Source of the DNA: JBGPBY01 sp041481485
Lineage (GTDB): Bacteria > Acidobacteriota > Terriglobia > 20CM-2-55-15
DNA: 37,118 bases
Direction: 5' to 3'
Assembly: GCA_041481485.1 (NCBI GenBank)
Contig: JBGPBY010000005.1
Location: forward strand, 1 to 37,118
The notes beneath the pieces were generated by a model. It had not been told where the DNA came from, did no database searches, and saw only the letters and a program-made list of their open reading frames with translations. This document shows, one piece after another, positions 23,365-30,304 of this stretch (the stretch's first letter is position 1; each line of letters begins with the position of its first letter). The position numbers were made by a program, and so were the translations under genes.

Positions 23365-24330
23365 ATGCGATTTGAACGAACGACGATTGCTCTACTTCTA
23401 TGCTCCTGCCTGCAGGCGGGACACTTGACAGCCCAGACTGCGCCGGCGGATCAGCGGCTGGCTCCCGGAGTTTCCAGGGTGACGAGTGCACCTTTGAGCA
23501 AGACGGCGGGGCAGAGCCGGCGCACTGGAGGCGATCCCGTCGACGATCGCGTGGAGCTGCGCGAATATGGATTCAAAGATACCGGCGAGAACCTTCCTTA
23601 TGCGGTGTTCGTTTCATCGAAGGTCACCAGAGATAAGAAGGCTCCGCTCGTTCTCGCACTGCACGGGTTTAGCGGCAACCACGGTACCTTCATGCGCACC
23701 GCTGCCGTTGATGCGGCCGAAGCGGGCGGATACATTCTCGTCGGTGCGATGGGCTACAGCCCCAGCGGTTCCTTCGGCATGCCCTTCGGCGGACGCGGCG
23801 CCGCCCCACGGGGACCCGCACCGGCGCCAGTCGCAGGTCCGGCGGCAGCGCCTGCTGCTGGACGTGGAGGCAGGGGCGGCGCCCCGATCGGAGGAACAGC
23901 AGAAACCGACCCGGCAAAGGTCGCCGAACTCAGCGAGAAAGATGCGTTGTACGTCCTGGAGATGGTGCGCAAGGAATTCAATGTGGATGATCGCCGCATT
24001 TACCTGATGGGCCACTCGCTTGGCGGGGGCGGCGCACTGTACATGGGCGAAAAGTACGCCGATAAGTGGGCCGCGGTTGCTCCACTGGCGCCGGCGGCAT
24101 TCGGCTTCGAATGGACCGCGCAGTCGAAACTCAAAAACGTCCCGTTGCTCATCATGCAGGGAGAAGCCGACACGACCGTTCGGCCAGCCGGTTCGCAGGC
24201 ACTGGCCGATCAACTCAAGGCGCTGAATTTCCAGTGCGAGATCAAAATAATGCCTGGACTGGATCACGGCTCGATCATCGCGGGCGCGATGCCGGATGTA
24301 TTTGCATTCTTTAGCAAACATACGAAATAG
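23365..24330 (+). CDS. Secreted PHB-depolymerase-type esterase with Gly/Ala/Pro linker
   Basis: 321 aa with a signal peptide (1-23) and GGAAGGAG ahead of the ATG. The alpha/beta-hydrolase body has 'YAVFVSSKVTRDKKAPLVLALHGFSGNHGTFM', nucleophile elbow MGHSLGGGG, acid Asp in 'GEADTTVRPAGSQALAD', and His in 'GLDHGSIIAG'. This resembles feruloyl/PHB depolymerase-like or dienelactone-hydrolase-like esterases. A low-complexity insertion (RGAAPRGPAPAPVAGPAAAP then AAGRGGRGGAP) interrupts the domain between 'GSFGMPFG' and 'AELSEKDALYVLEMV'. The insertion is likely a surface loop. Confidence 0.87.
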   Translation: MRFERTTIALLLCSCLQAGHLTAQTAPADQRLAPGVSRVTSAPLSKTAGQSRRTGGDPVDDRVELREYGFKDTGENLPYAVFVSSKVTRDKKAPLVLALHGFSGNHGTFMRTAAVDAAEAGGYILVGAMGYSPSGSFGMPFGGRGAAPRGPAPAPVAGPAAAPAAGRGGRGGAPIGGTAETDPAKVAELSEKDALYVLEMVRKEFNVDDRRIYLMGHSLGGGGALYMGEKYADKWAAVAPLAPAAFGFEWTAQSKLKNVPLLIMQGEADTTVRPAGSQALADQLKALNFQCEIKIMPGLDHGSIIAGAMPDVFAFFSKHTK

Positions 24331-24359
24331 AAGCCTCCTTGCGCGTTACAATTCGTGAC

Positions 24360-24905
24360 ATGAAGAAAACAGGCTTTCTTGTCGCACTCTGCTGCCTGGC
24401 ATCAGCTATTGTCATGTCCGGTCAGCAATCGAGTCCCGCTGCGGCCCCCGCGCCGCCGCGCCTCACCTTCGTGTTCGAATTGCGTGCACGCGTGGGCAAT
24501 CCGATCGAAGTCGGCCAGGTCACGCACGGGCGGCGACGCATCGTTCCCATCGAAGGGGGCACGGTAAAGGGCCCGCAGTTGAACGGCGCCGTTACCGCAG
24601 GCGGCGCCGACTGGCAAACGATTCAGGCGGACGGCTTCACCGAGCTCGACACGCGCTACACGATCCAAACGGACAAGAATGAACTCATCTACGTGCAGAA
24701 CGCCGGTATCCGCACAGCTGCACCCGACGTCATGCAGAAGCTGCTTGCCGGACAGACTGTCGATCCGAACCTGGTGTACTTTCGCACACAGCCGAAATTC
24801 GAAACGTCTGCGGCCAGCCTTCAATGGCTAACGAAGAGCTTGTTCATCGGTGTCGGCGAGCGCTATCCCAACGAGGTTGTGATCCGGTTCTACAAGGTGG
24901 AGTGA
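24360..24905 (+). CDS. DUF3237 family secreted protein
   Basis: 181 aa from the ATG at 24360; a seven-residue longer frame begins at 24339. A signal peptide (MKKTGFLVALCCLASAIVMSG) and a short Ala/Pro linker precede a DUF3237 beta-barrel domain: 'LTFVFELRARVGNPIEVGQVTHGRRRIVPIEGGTVKGP.LNGAV', 'GGADWQTIQADGFTELDTRYTIQTDKNELIYVQNAGIR' and 'TQPKFETSAASLQWLTKSLFIGVGERYPNEVVIRFYKVE'. The family has no firm biochemical function. It is 29 bases after the esterase gene and probably last in that transcript. Confidence 0.88.
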   Translation: MKKTGFLVALCCLASAIVMSGQQSSPAAAPAPPRLTFVFELRARVGNPIEVGQVTHGRRRIVPIEGGTVKGPQLNGAVTAGGADWQTIQADGFTELDTRYTIQTDKNELIYVQNAGIRTAAPDVMQKLLAGQTVDPNLVYFRTQPKFETSAASLQWLTKSLFIGVGERYPNEVVIRFYKVE

Positions 24906-24956
24906 CGCCACTCTGCCGGGTGATGTAGTATCCCTCCTCACCCTGGATAAAGAACC

Positions 24957-25856
24957 ATGCACCTTGGCGGACTCGATCTAAATCTCCTGATGGTATTGGA
25001 CGCTCTCTTCGTCGAGAAAAATGTGACTCGTGCAGGAGAGCGGATTCATCTCAGCCAATCCGCTACAAGCGGCGCGCTGTCGCGGCTTCGCGAATACTTC
25101 AAGGACGACTTGCTGGTACATGTCGGGCGAAGGATGGTGTTGACGCCGCTCGCCGAAGAGCTGGCACAACCGGTGCGCGAGCTCTTGCAGCACGCCGAAG
25201 CCGTCATCAGGCGCACACCGGTGTTTTCACCGGAGTCGTCAGAGCGCAAATTCCGCATCGTCATGTCCGATTACATCGCCATTGTGCTGATGACTCGCGC
25301 TTTGCCGCAGATCCAACGCAGTGCGCCGGGGATTACTCTGCAAATCTTGCCATTGCGAACAGATGCTCTGGAACAAGGCGATGCGGACCTTTCGATCGTG
25401 CCGCGGCAAATCCTCGCGAAGGACCATCCATTCGAAGTGCTGTTCCAGGACGAATTTGTGTGCATTGCCTGTGCCCAAAATAAGCTCATCGGCAAGTCGC
25501 TGTCATTGCGCGAGTACTTAAGCTTGAGTCACGTTGCTGTCCGCTTCGGAGAGCAGCAGGAGGTGCCGTCGTTGGAAGAGGAGTTTCTTGGACGCCTCGG
25601 ACAGAAGCGGCGAATCGAGGTCGTAACAACGGGCTTCACGCTGCTTCCCCACCTGATTCTCGGAACAACGCGCATCGCAACGATCCAGCGGCGGCTTGCG
25701 GAGTTTTATGCGCGCCAGATGCCGCTGAAAATTGTACGGCTGCCGAAGCCGCTGCCCCGGATCGAAGAGGCCATGCAATGGCACGCATTTCGCAATGCCG
25801 ATCCAGGACTGTTATGGTTAAGACGCACGTTGAAAGCATTTGCAAATCAGGCATAG
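24957..25856 (+). CDS. LysR-type transcriptional regulator
   Basis: 299 aa, cytoplasmic. The winged helix-turn-helix is at residues 6-65 ('LDLNLLMVLDALFVEKNVTRAGERIHLSQSATSGALSRLREYF...LLVHVGRRMVLTPLAEEL'), followed by a linker helix and a periplasmic-binding-like effector domain ('FRIVMSDYIAIVLMTRALPQI...', 'DLSIVPRQIL', 'LFQDEFVCIACAQN'). The N-terminal pattern with 'DLNLL..LDAL..E..VTRA' is typical of the NodD/LeuO-like branch. The effector is unknown. It lies between two secreted-hydrolase/DUF6152 clusters on the same strand and may control one of them. Confidence 0.93.
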   Translation: MHLGGLDLNLLMVLDALFVEKNVTRAGERIHLSQSATSGALSRLREYFKDDLLVHVGRRMVLTPLAEELAQPVRELLQHAEAVIRRTPVFSPESSERKFRIVMSDYIAIVLMTRALPQIQRSAPGITLQILPLRTDALEQGDADLSIVPRQILAKDHPFEVLFQDEFVCIACAQNKLIGKSLSLREYLSLSHVAVRFGEQQEVPSLEEEFLGRLGQKRRIEVVTTGFTLLPHLILGTTRIATIQRRLAEFYARQMPLKIVRLPKPLPRIEEAMQWHAFRNADPGLLWLRRTLKAFANQA

Positions 25857-25935
25857 CTTGTATCGGCCCGCTGAATACCTTCTATTGAAACAATCGATTT
25901 CCCGTTCTCGAACGTGCTTCATATAGTGCCGGCCC

Positions 25936-26358
25936 ATGGCATACCGATTTTTCGCACCACTGGTTCTGATCTTCAGCATGACTGCGTTTGCGCATCATGG
26001 CAGCAGTATCTCTTATCAGTTGGACAAGACGATCACGCTCGACGGGATCGTTACGGAGTGGGATTACCGGAATCCTCACCCGCAGATTTACTTCGACGTG
26101 AAAGATAAGGATGGAACCGTCGCACACTGGGCGGCAGAGCTGCTTTCCACGCCATTGATGCTGAGGAACCTGAATGTGGGCTGGAGCCGCACCACAGTAA
26201 AGCCAAAAGACCACATCATCCTCGTCTGCAACCCTTCGAGAGTTGCGGGCGCAAAGGCGTGCCTTGCAAAGGAACTGACTCTTAACGGCAAGTCGTGGCC
26301 GCTCGGAGGAGGACCGAACGCGGCGCCCGCGCCCGCGGCAAGAGGAGCGAGGCAGTAA
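25936..26358 (+). CDS. DUF6152 family secreted protein (copy 3)
   Basis: 140 aa. Signal peptide 1-19 ends TAFA, giving a mature start of His20-His21-Gly-Ser. It is the most divergent of the four (HHGSSISYQ rather than HHSFAAEY), but keeps 'ITLDGIVTEWDYRNPHPQIYFDVKDKDGTVAHWAAE' (H48) and 'RTTVKPKDHIILV'. Two extra Cys lie in the C-terminal half (ILVCNPS, AKACLAK). A Pro/Ala-rich tail ends the protein. The stop overlaps the start of the partner gene by one base (TAATG), so translation is coupled. Confidence 0.88.
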   Translation: MAYRFFAPLVLIFSMTAFAHHGSSISYQLDKTITLDGIVTEWDYRNPHPQIYFDVKDKDGTVAHWAAELLSTPLMLRNLNVGWSRTTVKPKDHIILVCNPSRVAGAKACLAKELTLNGKSWPLGGGPNAAPAPAARGARQ

Positions 26359-27134
26359 TGCGCTGGCTGGCTTTTCTGATACTGCTGGCGCCTCAGGCCG
26401 CGCAGCAGAAGTTCGATCCGCACGATCTGTCCGGGCATTGGAATCGCACGAGCCGATTTCAAACGTTCAGCAATGTGTTCTCCGGACAAGGAAATACAGC
26501 GGGAACGGCCGAGGCTCCTTTCACTCCCGAGGGCAAGGCGAAGTTTGATGCCAATAAGCCAGGCTATGGCCCGCGCGCCGTTCCTCCGGCTATTGGCAAC
26601 GATCCAATGGGGACCTGCGATCCGCTCGGTATTCCCCGGCTGTTGAACACGGAAGTCATCACACCGCATCAAACGATGGAGATCGTGCAAGTGCCCGGCC
26701 GGATGATTCAATTCTTTGAATGGCATCACGACTGGCGCGAGGTCTTCATCGACCGGCAGCTTTCGGCAGCGGACACCGTGGAACCTACATGGAATGGCAC
26801 TTCCGTCGGCAAGTGGGAAGGCGACGTGTTTGTTGTGGACAGCATGGGATTCGACGATCGGACATGGCTCGACAAGTTCGGTTATCCGCACAGCGAAAAC
26901 ATGAAGTTGCAGGAACGCTATCGCCGTATCGATGCCGACACTTTGGAATTGACGATGACGATCACCGATCCGGAAATGTACACGCGTCCATGGGTGAGCG
27001 ATACCAAGCTTTTTCGTCTCGATCGCGCGAAGTCTTCGCGCTGGGATGAACAGATCTATTGTGTCCCCACCGAAGAATACAAATTCAATCTACTCGTGAG
27101 AGACGAGGCCGGCGGCAAGGGAGCCGGCAAATGA
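26358..27134 (+). CDS. Secreted partner protein of DUF6152 (copy-3 module)
   Basis: 258 aa from the ATG at 26358; a longer frame from 26295 lies in the DUF6152 gene. Short signal peptide (MRWLAFLILLAPQAAQ). Family landmarks: 'DLSGHWNRTSRF' opening, C87 in 'GTCDPLGIPR', the core GKWEGDVFVVD (151-161), 'WLDKFGYPHSENMKLQERYRRIDADTLELTMTITDPEMYTRPW', and Cys in 'QIYC' near the end. The Cys pair and core pattern match the paralogues at 1093, 17970 and 18722. The stop overlaps a downstream ATG (ATGA at 27131-27134) that leads only into a nine-residue frame before the broken next gene. Confidence 0.85.
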   Translation: MRWLAFLILLAPQAAQQKFDPHDLSGHWNRTSRFQTFSNVFSGQGNTAGTAEAPFTPEGKAKFDANKPGYGPRAVPPAIGNDPMGTCDPLGIPRLLNTEVITPHQTMEIVQVPGRMIQFFEWHHDWREVFIDRQLSAADTVEPTWNGTSVGKWEGDVFVVDSMGFDDRTWLDKFGYPHSENMKLQERYRRIDADTLELTMTITDPEMYTRPWVSDTKLFRLDRAKSSRWDEQIYCVPTEEYKFNLLVRDEAGGKGAGK

Positions 27135-27182
27135 AAGCGCTGGTTGCGGCGACTCTTTAAACGTAACGAATGCGGAGGGCAA

Positions 27183-27947
27183 TTGAAACACGCACTCTTT
27201 CTGATACTTGCCTGCAGTCTGGCGATCTTCACCGGTTCGGTATGGGGGCAGGGTCCACCCGCCGGTTTTCGGCCTGCAGCCGCGGGACGCGGTAATGCGC
27301 CGTTCGATCTCACGGGATATTGGGTTGGACAGGTCACTGAAGACTGACGCTATCGCATGGCGGCAGCCCCAAAGGGCGATGTCGGCGGCATACCCGTCAG
27401 CGCAGAAGGCCGAAGGGGCGCAGCGGCGTGGGATCCGGAAAAAGACGCAGCTTCGGATGATGCGTGCAAAGCATATGGCGTTGGCGGTGTCATGCACTTG
27501 GCCGGACGCCTGCACATCACTTGGGATGCGGACGACACGCTGAAGATCGAAACGGAGGCGGGAGCACAAACGCATCTTCTGGCCTTCGGCCAGCCGCGCG
27601 CGCAAACCAATGAGTGGCAGGGCGTTTCCGTCGCAACGTGGGATCGGCCAACGGCAGCACTGAGCGGCTTCTCGATCGGAAGAGGTGGAGCATCAGGAGC
27701 CTCGCTCAAAGTTGTGACGACGAAAGCAAGGCCAGGTTATCTGATGCGCAATGGCGTGCCGTATGGCGCGAACGCCACGTTCACCGAGTATTACGATCTC
27801 CTTCAGGTACCCGGCGGCGACCCACTCCTGGTCGTAACGGTGGAGGTCGTCGACCCCCAGTACCTGTCGCAGCCGTATTGGTATAGCGTTCACTTCAAGA
27901 AACAGGCGGATGCGACGGGCTGGAACCTGCGCCCGTGCGCAAAGTAA
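27183..27947 (+). pseudogene. Secreted partner-family protein interrupted by one in-frame TGA
   Basis: A start region (GGAGGG then TTG at 27183) leads into a signal peptide (MKHALFLILACSLAIFTGSVWGQ), a Gly/Ala/Arg linker, and 'FDLTGYWVGQVTED'. It ends at a TGA (27345-27347). The same frame continues without a gap to 27947 as 'RYRMAAAPKGDVGGIPVSAEGRRGAAAWDPEKD...GVGGVMHLAGRLHITWDADDTLKIETEAG' and ends 'WYSVHFKKQADATGWNLRPCAK'. In relatives I recall the text as 'TEDWRYRM', so one TGG-to-TGA change explains the stop. No intact start is evident for the second half (ATG at 27357 lacks a ribosome-binding site). It is a pseudogene, a sequencing error, or a readthrough case. It is related to the N-terminal half of the next gene. 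Confidence 0.75.
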
Positions 27948-27957
27948 GAGAGCTGCC

Positions 27958-29808
27958 ATGAAACTTCTTCGCACACTTCCGCTGTTGTTCAGCGTCACTT
28001 TGCTCATTGCCCAGGGACCGCCCGGAGGACGCGGCGGTCCCGGAGCCGCTTCAGGGCCTGCAGCAACAATCGATTTCTCGGGTATGTGGACCGGCAACAT
28101 GCAGGAGGACAACATGGAACGCGGCGCCGGTCCTGAACTCGTGGACTACGGCGGTTTTCCCATTAATGAAGCGGCCAGGCTGTGGGCGTTGTCCTACGAT
28201 CCCTCGCGTTTGACGTCGCGCTTCCATCAATGCGACGGATACGTGGCGCCATACTCGGTTCGCTCGATCGGCAACACCCGCGTTTGGGAGGAGCGCGACC
28301 CCAGGCTGCAGACTTTGATCGCCATTCACTGGTATTCCCAAACGTTCGAAGGGCATCGCGTGTTCTGGATGGACGGACGCCCGCACCCGCCTGCTTATGC
28401 ACCGCACACATGGATGGGATTCTCGACAGGAACGTTTGTGGGGAATTCGCTTCGCGTTGAAACGTCGCACCTCAAACAAGGCTGGCTGCGCCGCAATGGA
28501 TTGCCGGAGAGTGACCAGGCGACCCTCGTGGAGTTTTTCACGCGTCATGGCGATCACATCACCTACACCTCGGTGATCAACGATCCTGTTTTTTTGACGG
28601 AACCGTCCGTCAAGACGACGGATTTCTATCGTCAACCGACCGATCCCGGCGGCTGGCTTTTCCCTTGCGACGACAGCGAACAGGTGACAGGGCGCGCTCC
28701 AGATCAGGTTCCCAATTACCTGTTCGGCAAACATCCGTTCCTCGAGGAACACGCAAACAAGTACAAGCTGCCGCTGCTGGGCATCCTCGGCGGAGCAGAA
28801 ACCATGTATGGCGAATTCGAGGCAAAGCTGAAGACAGCGACACTCGCGGAAGCCAAAGCAAAAACACTACCCGCTGCAGGGCCTTCGCTGACGAGCCGTG
28901 CGGTCGATCCGGACCCGAAGAATGGAGAGATTCACGTGCTCCAGGTACGTGGGAACGTTTACATGCTCGTGGGCGACGCGGGCAATGTCGTGGTGCAGAC
29001 GGGTGATGACGGCGCGTTCGTCGTCGATACGGGCGGCGGACAACTGACGGACAAGATTCTTGCCGCAATCAAACAGCTCTCGACCAAACCGATTCGCATG
29101 ATAGCCAATACGAGTTTTCTTCCGGCCCATACGAGTGGCAATGAGAAGTTGAAGAATGCGGGCTCCGATCCCAGCGTCCTGGGAACTTTCCTCGCACTGG
29201 CGGCGCCGGGCGCAGGTTCGACGGCTTCGATCCTTTCTCATGAGAACGTCGTGCCCCGCATGAACGGCTCGTCCGGCACGCCTGCGACCCCTGCGGGATC
29301 CTGGCCGATCGATACGTATATCGGCGATCGCCTGCGCAAGTTCCACAATGGCGATAGCGTAGAGCTCTTCCACACGCCTAACGCCATCACAGACGGCGAC
29401 AGCTTTGTGCACTTCCGTCGCGCGGATGTGATCGCGACCGGCGATGTATTCACGACGACACAGTACCCGTTCATCGACATCACGAATGGCGGCAGCGTTC
29501 AGGGTGAGATCAACGCGCTGAATGCGATCCTGGCGCGCACGGTTTTCGAACACTCCGGCGAGGGCGGAACGTTAGTTGTTCCCGGCCGCGGCTATCTGTG
29601 CGATGAGCACGAGGTTGTGGAATACCGCGACATGGTTGCGATCATCCGCGATCGTGTGAAAGCGATGATCGCGGACGGTGCTTCGTTGCAGCAGGTGAAG
29701 GCTGCACGCATTACGGCGGATTACGACACACGTTATGGCGCGAACACCGGCGCCTGGACGACGGATATGTTCGTTGAAGCTGTCTACAACAGCCTCAAGA
29801 AGAAATAG
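27958..29808 (+). CDS. Secreted fusion: partner-family domain plus MBL-fold domain without most metal ligands
   Basis: 616 aa from the ATG at 27958. Signal peptide MKLLRTLPLLFSVTLLIAQ and an RGG-type linker. Residues about 30-255 resemble the neighbouring partner family ('DFSGMWTGNMQED', 'WMGFSTGTFVGNSLRVETSHLKQGWLRRNGLPESDQATLVEFF', 'GGWLFPC'). Residues about 330-610 have an MBL fold ('VLQVRGNVYMLVGDAGNVVVQTGDDGAFVVDTG', 'ATGDVF', 'TLVVPGRGY'). The metal motif HxHxDH is replaced by S386-F-L-P-A-H391; the later His in 'AHTDGD' is I477 and in 'PGHG' is R544. Only H391 and the Asp of GDVF remain. It is probably not a zinc hydrolase. It sits between the broken gene and the fourth DUF6152 gene, 7 bases before the latter. 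Confidence 0.85.
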   Translation: MKLLRTLPLLFSVTLLIAQGPPGGRGGPGAASGPAATIDFSGMWTGNMQEDNMERGAGPELVDYGGFPINEAARLWALSYDPSRLTSRFHQCDGYVAPYSVRSIGNTRVWEERDPRLQTLIAIHWYSQTFEGHRVFWMDGRPHPPAYAPHTWMGFSTGTFVGNSLRVETSHLKQGWLRRNGLPESDQATLVEFFTRHGDHITYTSVINDPVFLTEPSVKTTDFYRQPTDPGGWLFPCDDSEQVTGRAPDQVPNYLFGKHPFLEEHANKYKLPLLGILGGAETMYGEFEAKLKTATLAEAKAKTLPAAGPSLTSRAVDPDPKNGEIHVLQVRGNVYMLVGDAGNVVVQTGDDGAFVVDTGGGQLTDKILAAIKQLSTKPIRMIANTSFLPAHTSGNEKLKNAGSDPSVLGTFLALAAPGAGSTASILSHENVVPRMNGSSGTPATPAGSWPIDTYIGDRLRKFHNGDSVELFHTPNAITDGDSFVHFRRADVIATGDVFTTTQYPFIDITNGGSVQGEINALNAILARTVFEHSGEGGTLVVPGRGYLCDEHEVVEYRDMVAIIRDRVKAMIADGASLQQVKAARITADYDTRYGANTGAWTTDMFVEAVYNSLKKK

Positions 29809-29815
29809 GAGATTT

Positions 29816-30226
29816 ATGAAACTCACTACCCTCTCGCTGGTCGGGGCTTTGGCGATTCTGCTGGCCACGATGCCTTTGCTTGCTCATCACTCCTTCGCTG
29901 CGACATACAACGAAGATGCGCAGCCAGTGGAGATTAAAGGGACGATGAAGTCGTTCAAGATTCAGAACCCGCACTCCTACGTACAAATCGAGGATGAAAA
30001 GCTGAAGGACAAAGAGGGGAACCCCGTGCGCTGGGTCGTCGAGTGGGGCGCCGCCGCCCAGCTCACCACGCAAAACGTAAACGCCACCACACTGAAGGCT
30101 GGAGACAAAGTCGTGGTCACGGGAACTCCAGGACGAAATCCAGAGGATTTCCGTCTGCTTATGAAAACGATTACGCGTCCGGCGGACGGTTGGAAGTGGC
30201 CCGTGGGGAACCAATCGTTTCGCTAG
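29816..30226 (+). CDS. DUF6152 family secreted protein (copy 4)
   Basis: 136 aa from the ATG at 29816, with AGGAG ahead. The frame is open upstream to 29735, inside the previous gene. Signal peptide 1-23 ends PLLA, giving His24-His25-Ser-Phe at the mature N-terminus. The body has 'AATYNEDAQPVEIKGTMKSFKIQNPHSYVQIEDE' (H53), 'NPVRWVVEWGAAAQL' and 'TTLKAGDKVVVTGTPGRN'. It ends in a short 'GWKWPVGNQSFR' tail. Unlike the other three copies it is followed directly by the TonB receptor gene, while its partner-like protein comes before it. The gap to the receptor start is 78 bases. Confidence 0.9.
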   Translation: MKLTTLSLVGALAILLATMPLLAHHSFAATYNEDAQPVEIKGTMKSFKIQNPHSYVQIEDEKLKDKEGNPVRWVVEWGAAAQLTTQNVNATTLKAGDKVVVTGTPGRNPEDFRLLMKTITRPADGWKWPVGNQSFR

Positions 30227-30304
30227 GCCCGCCACACGAGATTCAGCAATCTGAAATGTCGTGCCATTAATTTTGAATACCGCTAATTAAAAAAAGGAAG
30301 TTCA

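Noticed and set aside
27345..27347. TGA as selenocysteine or tryptophan codon
   Set aside because: No selenocysteine-type context is evident, and TGA ends several other genes here, so recoding is less likely than a nonsense mutation.
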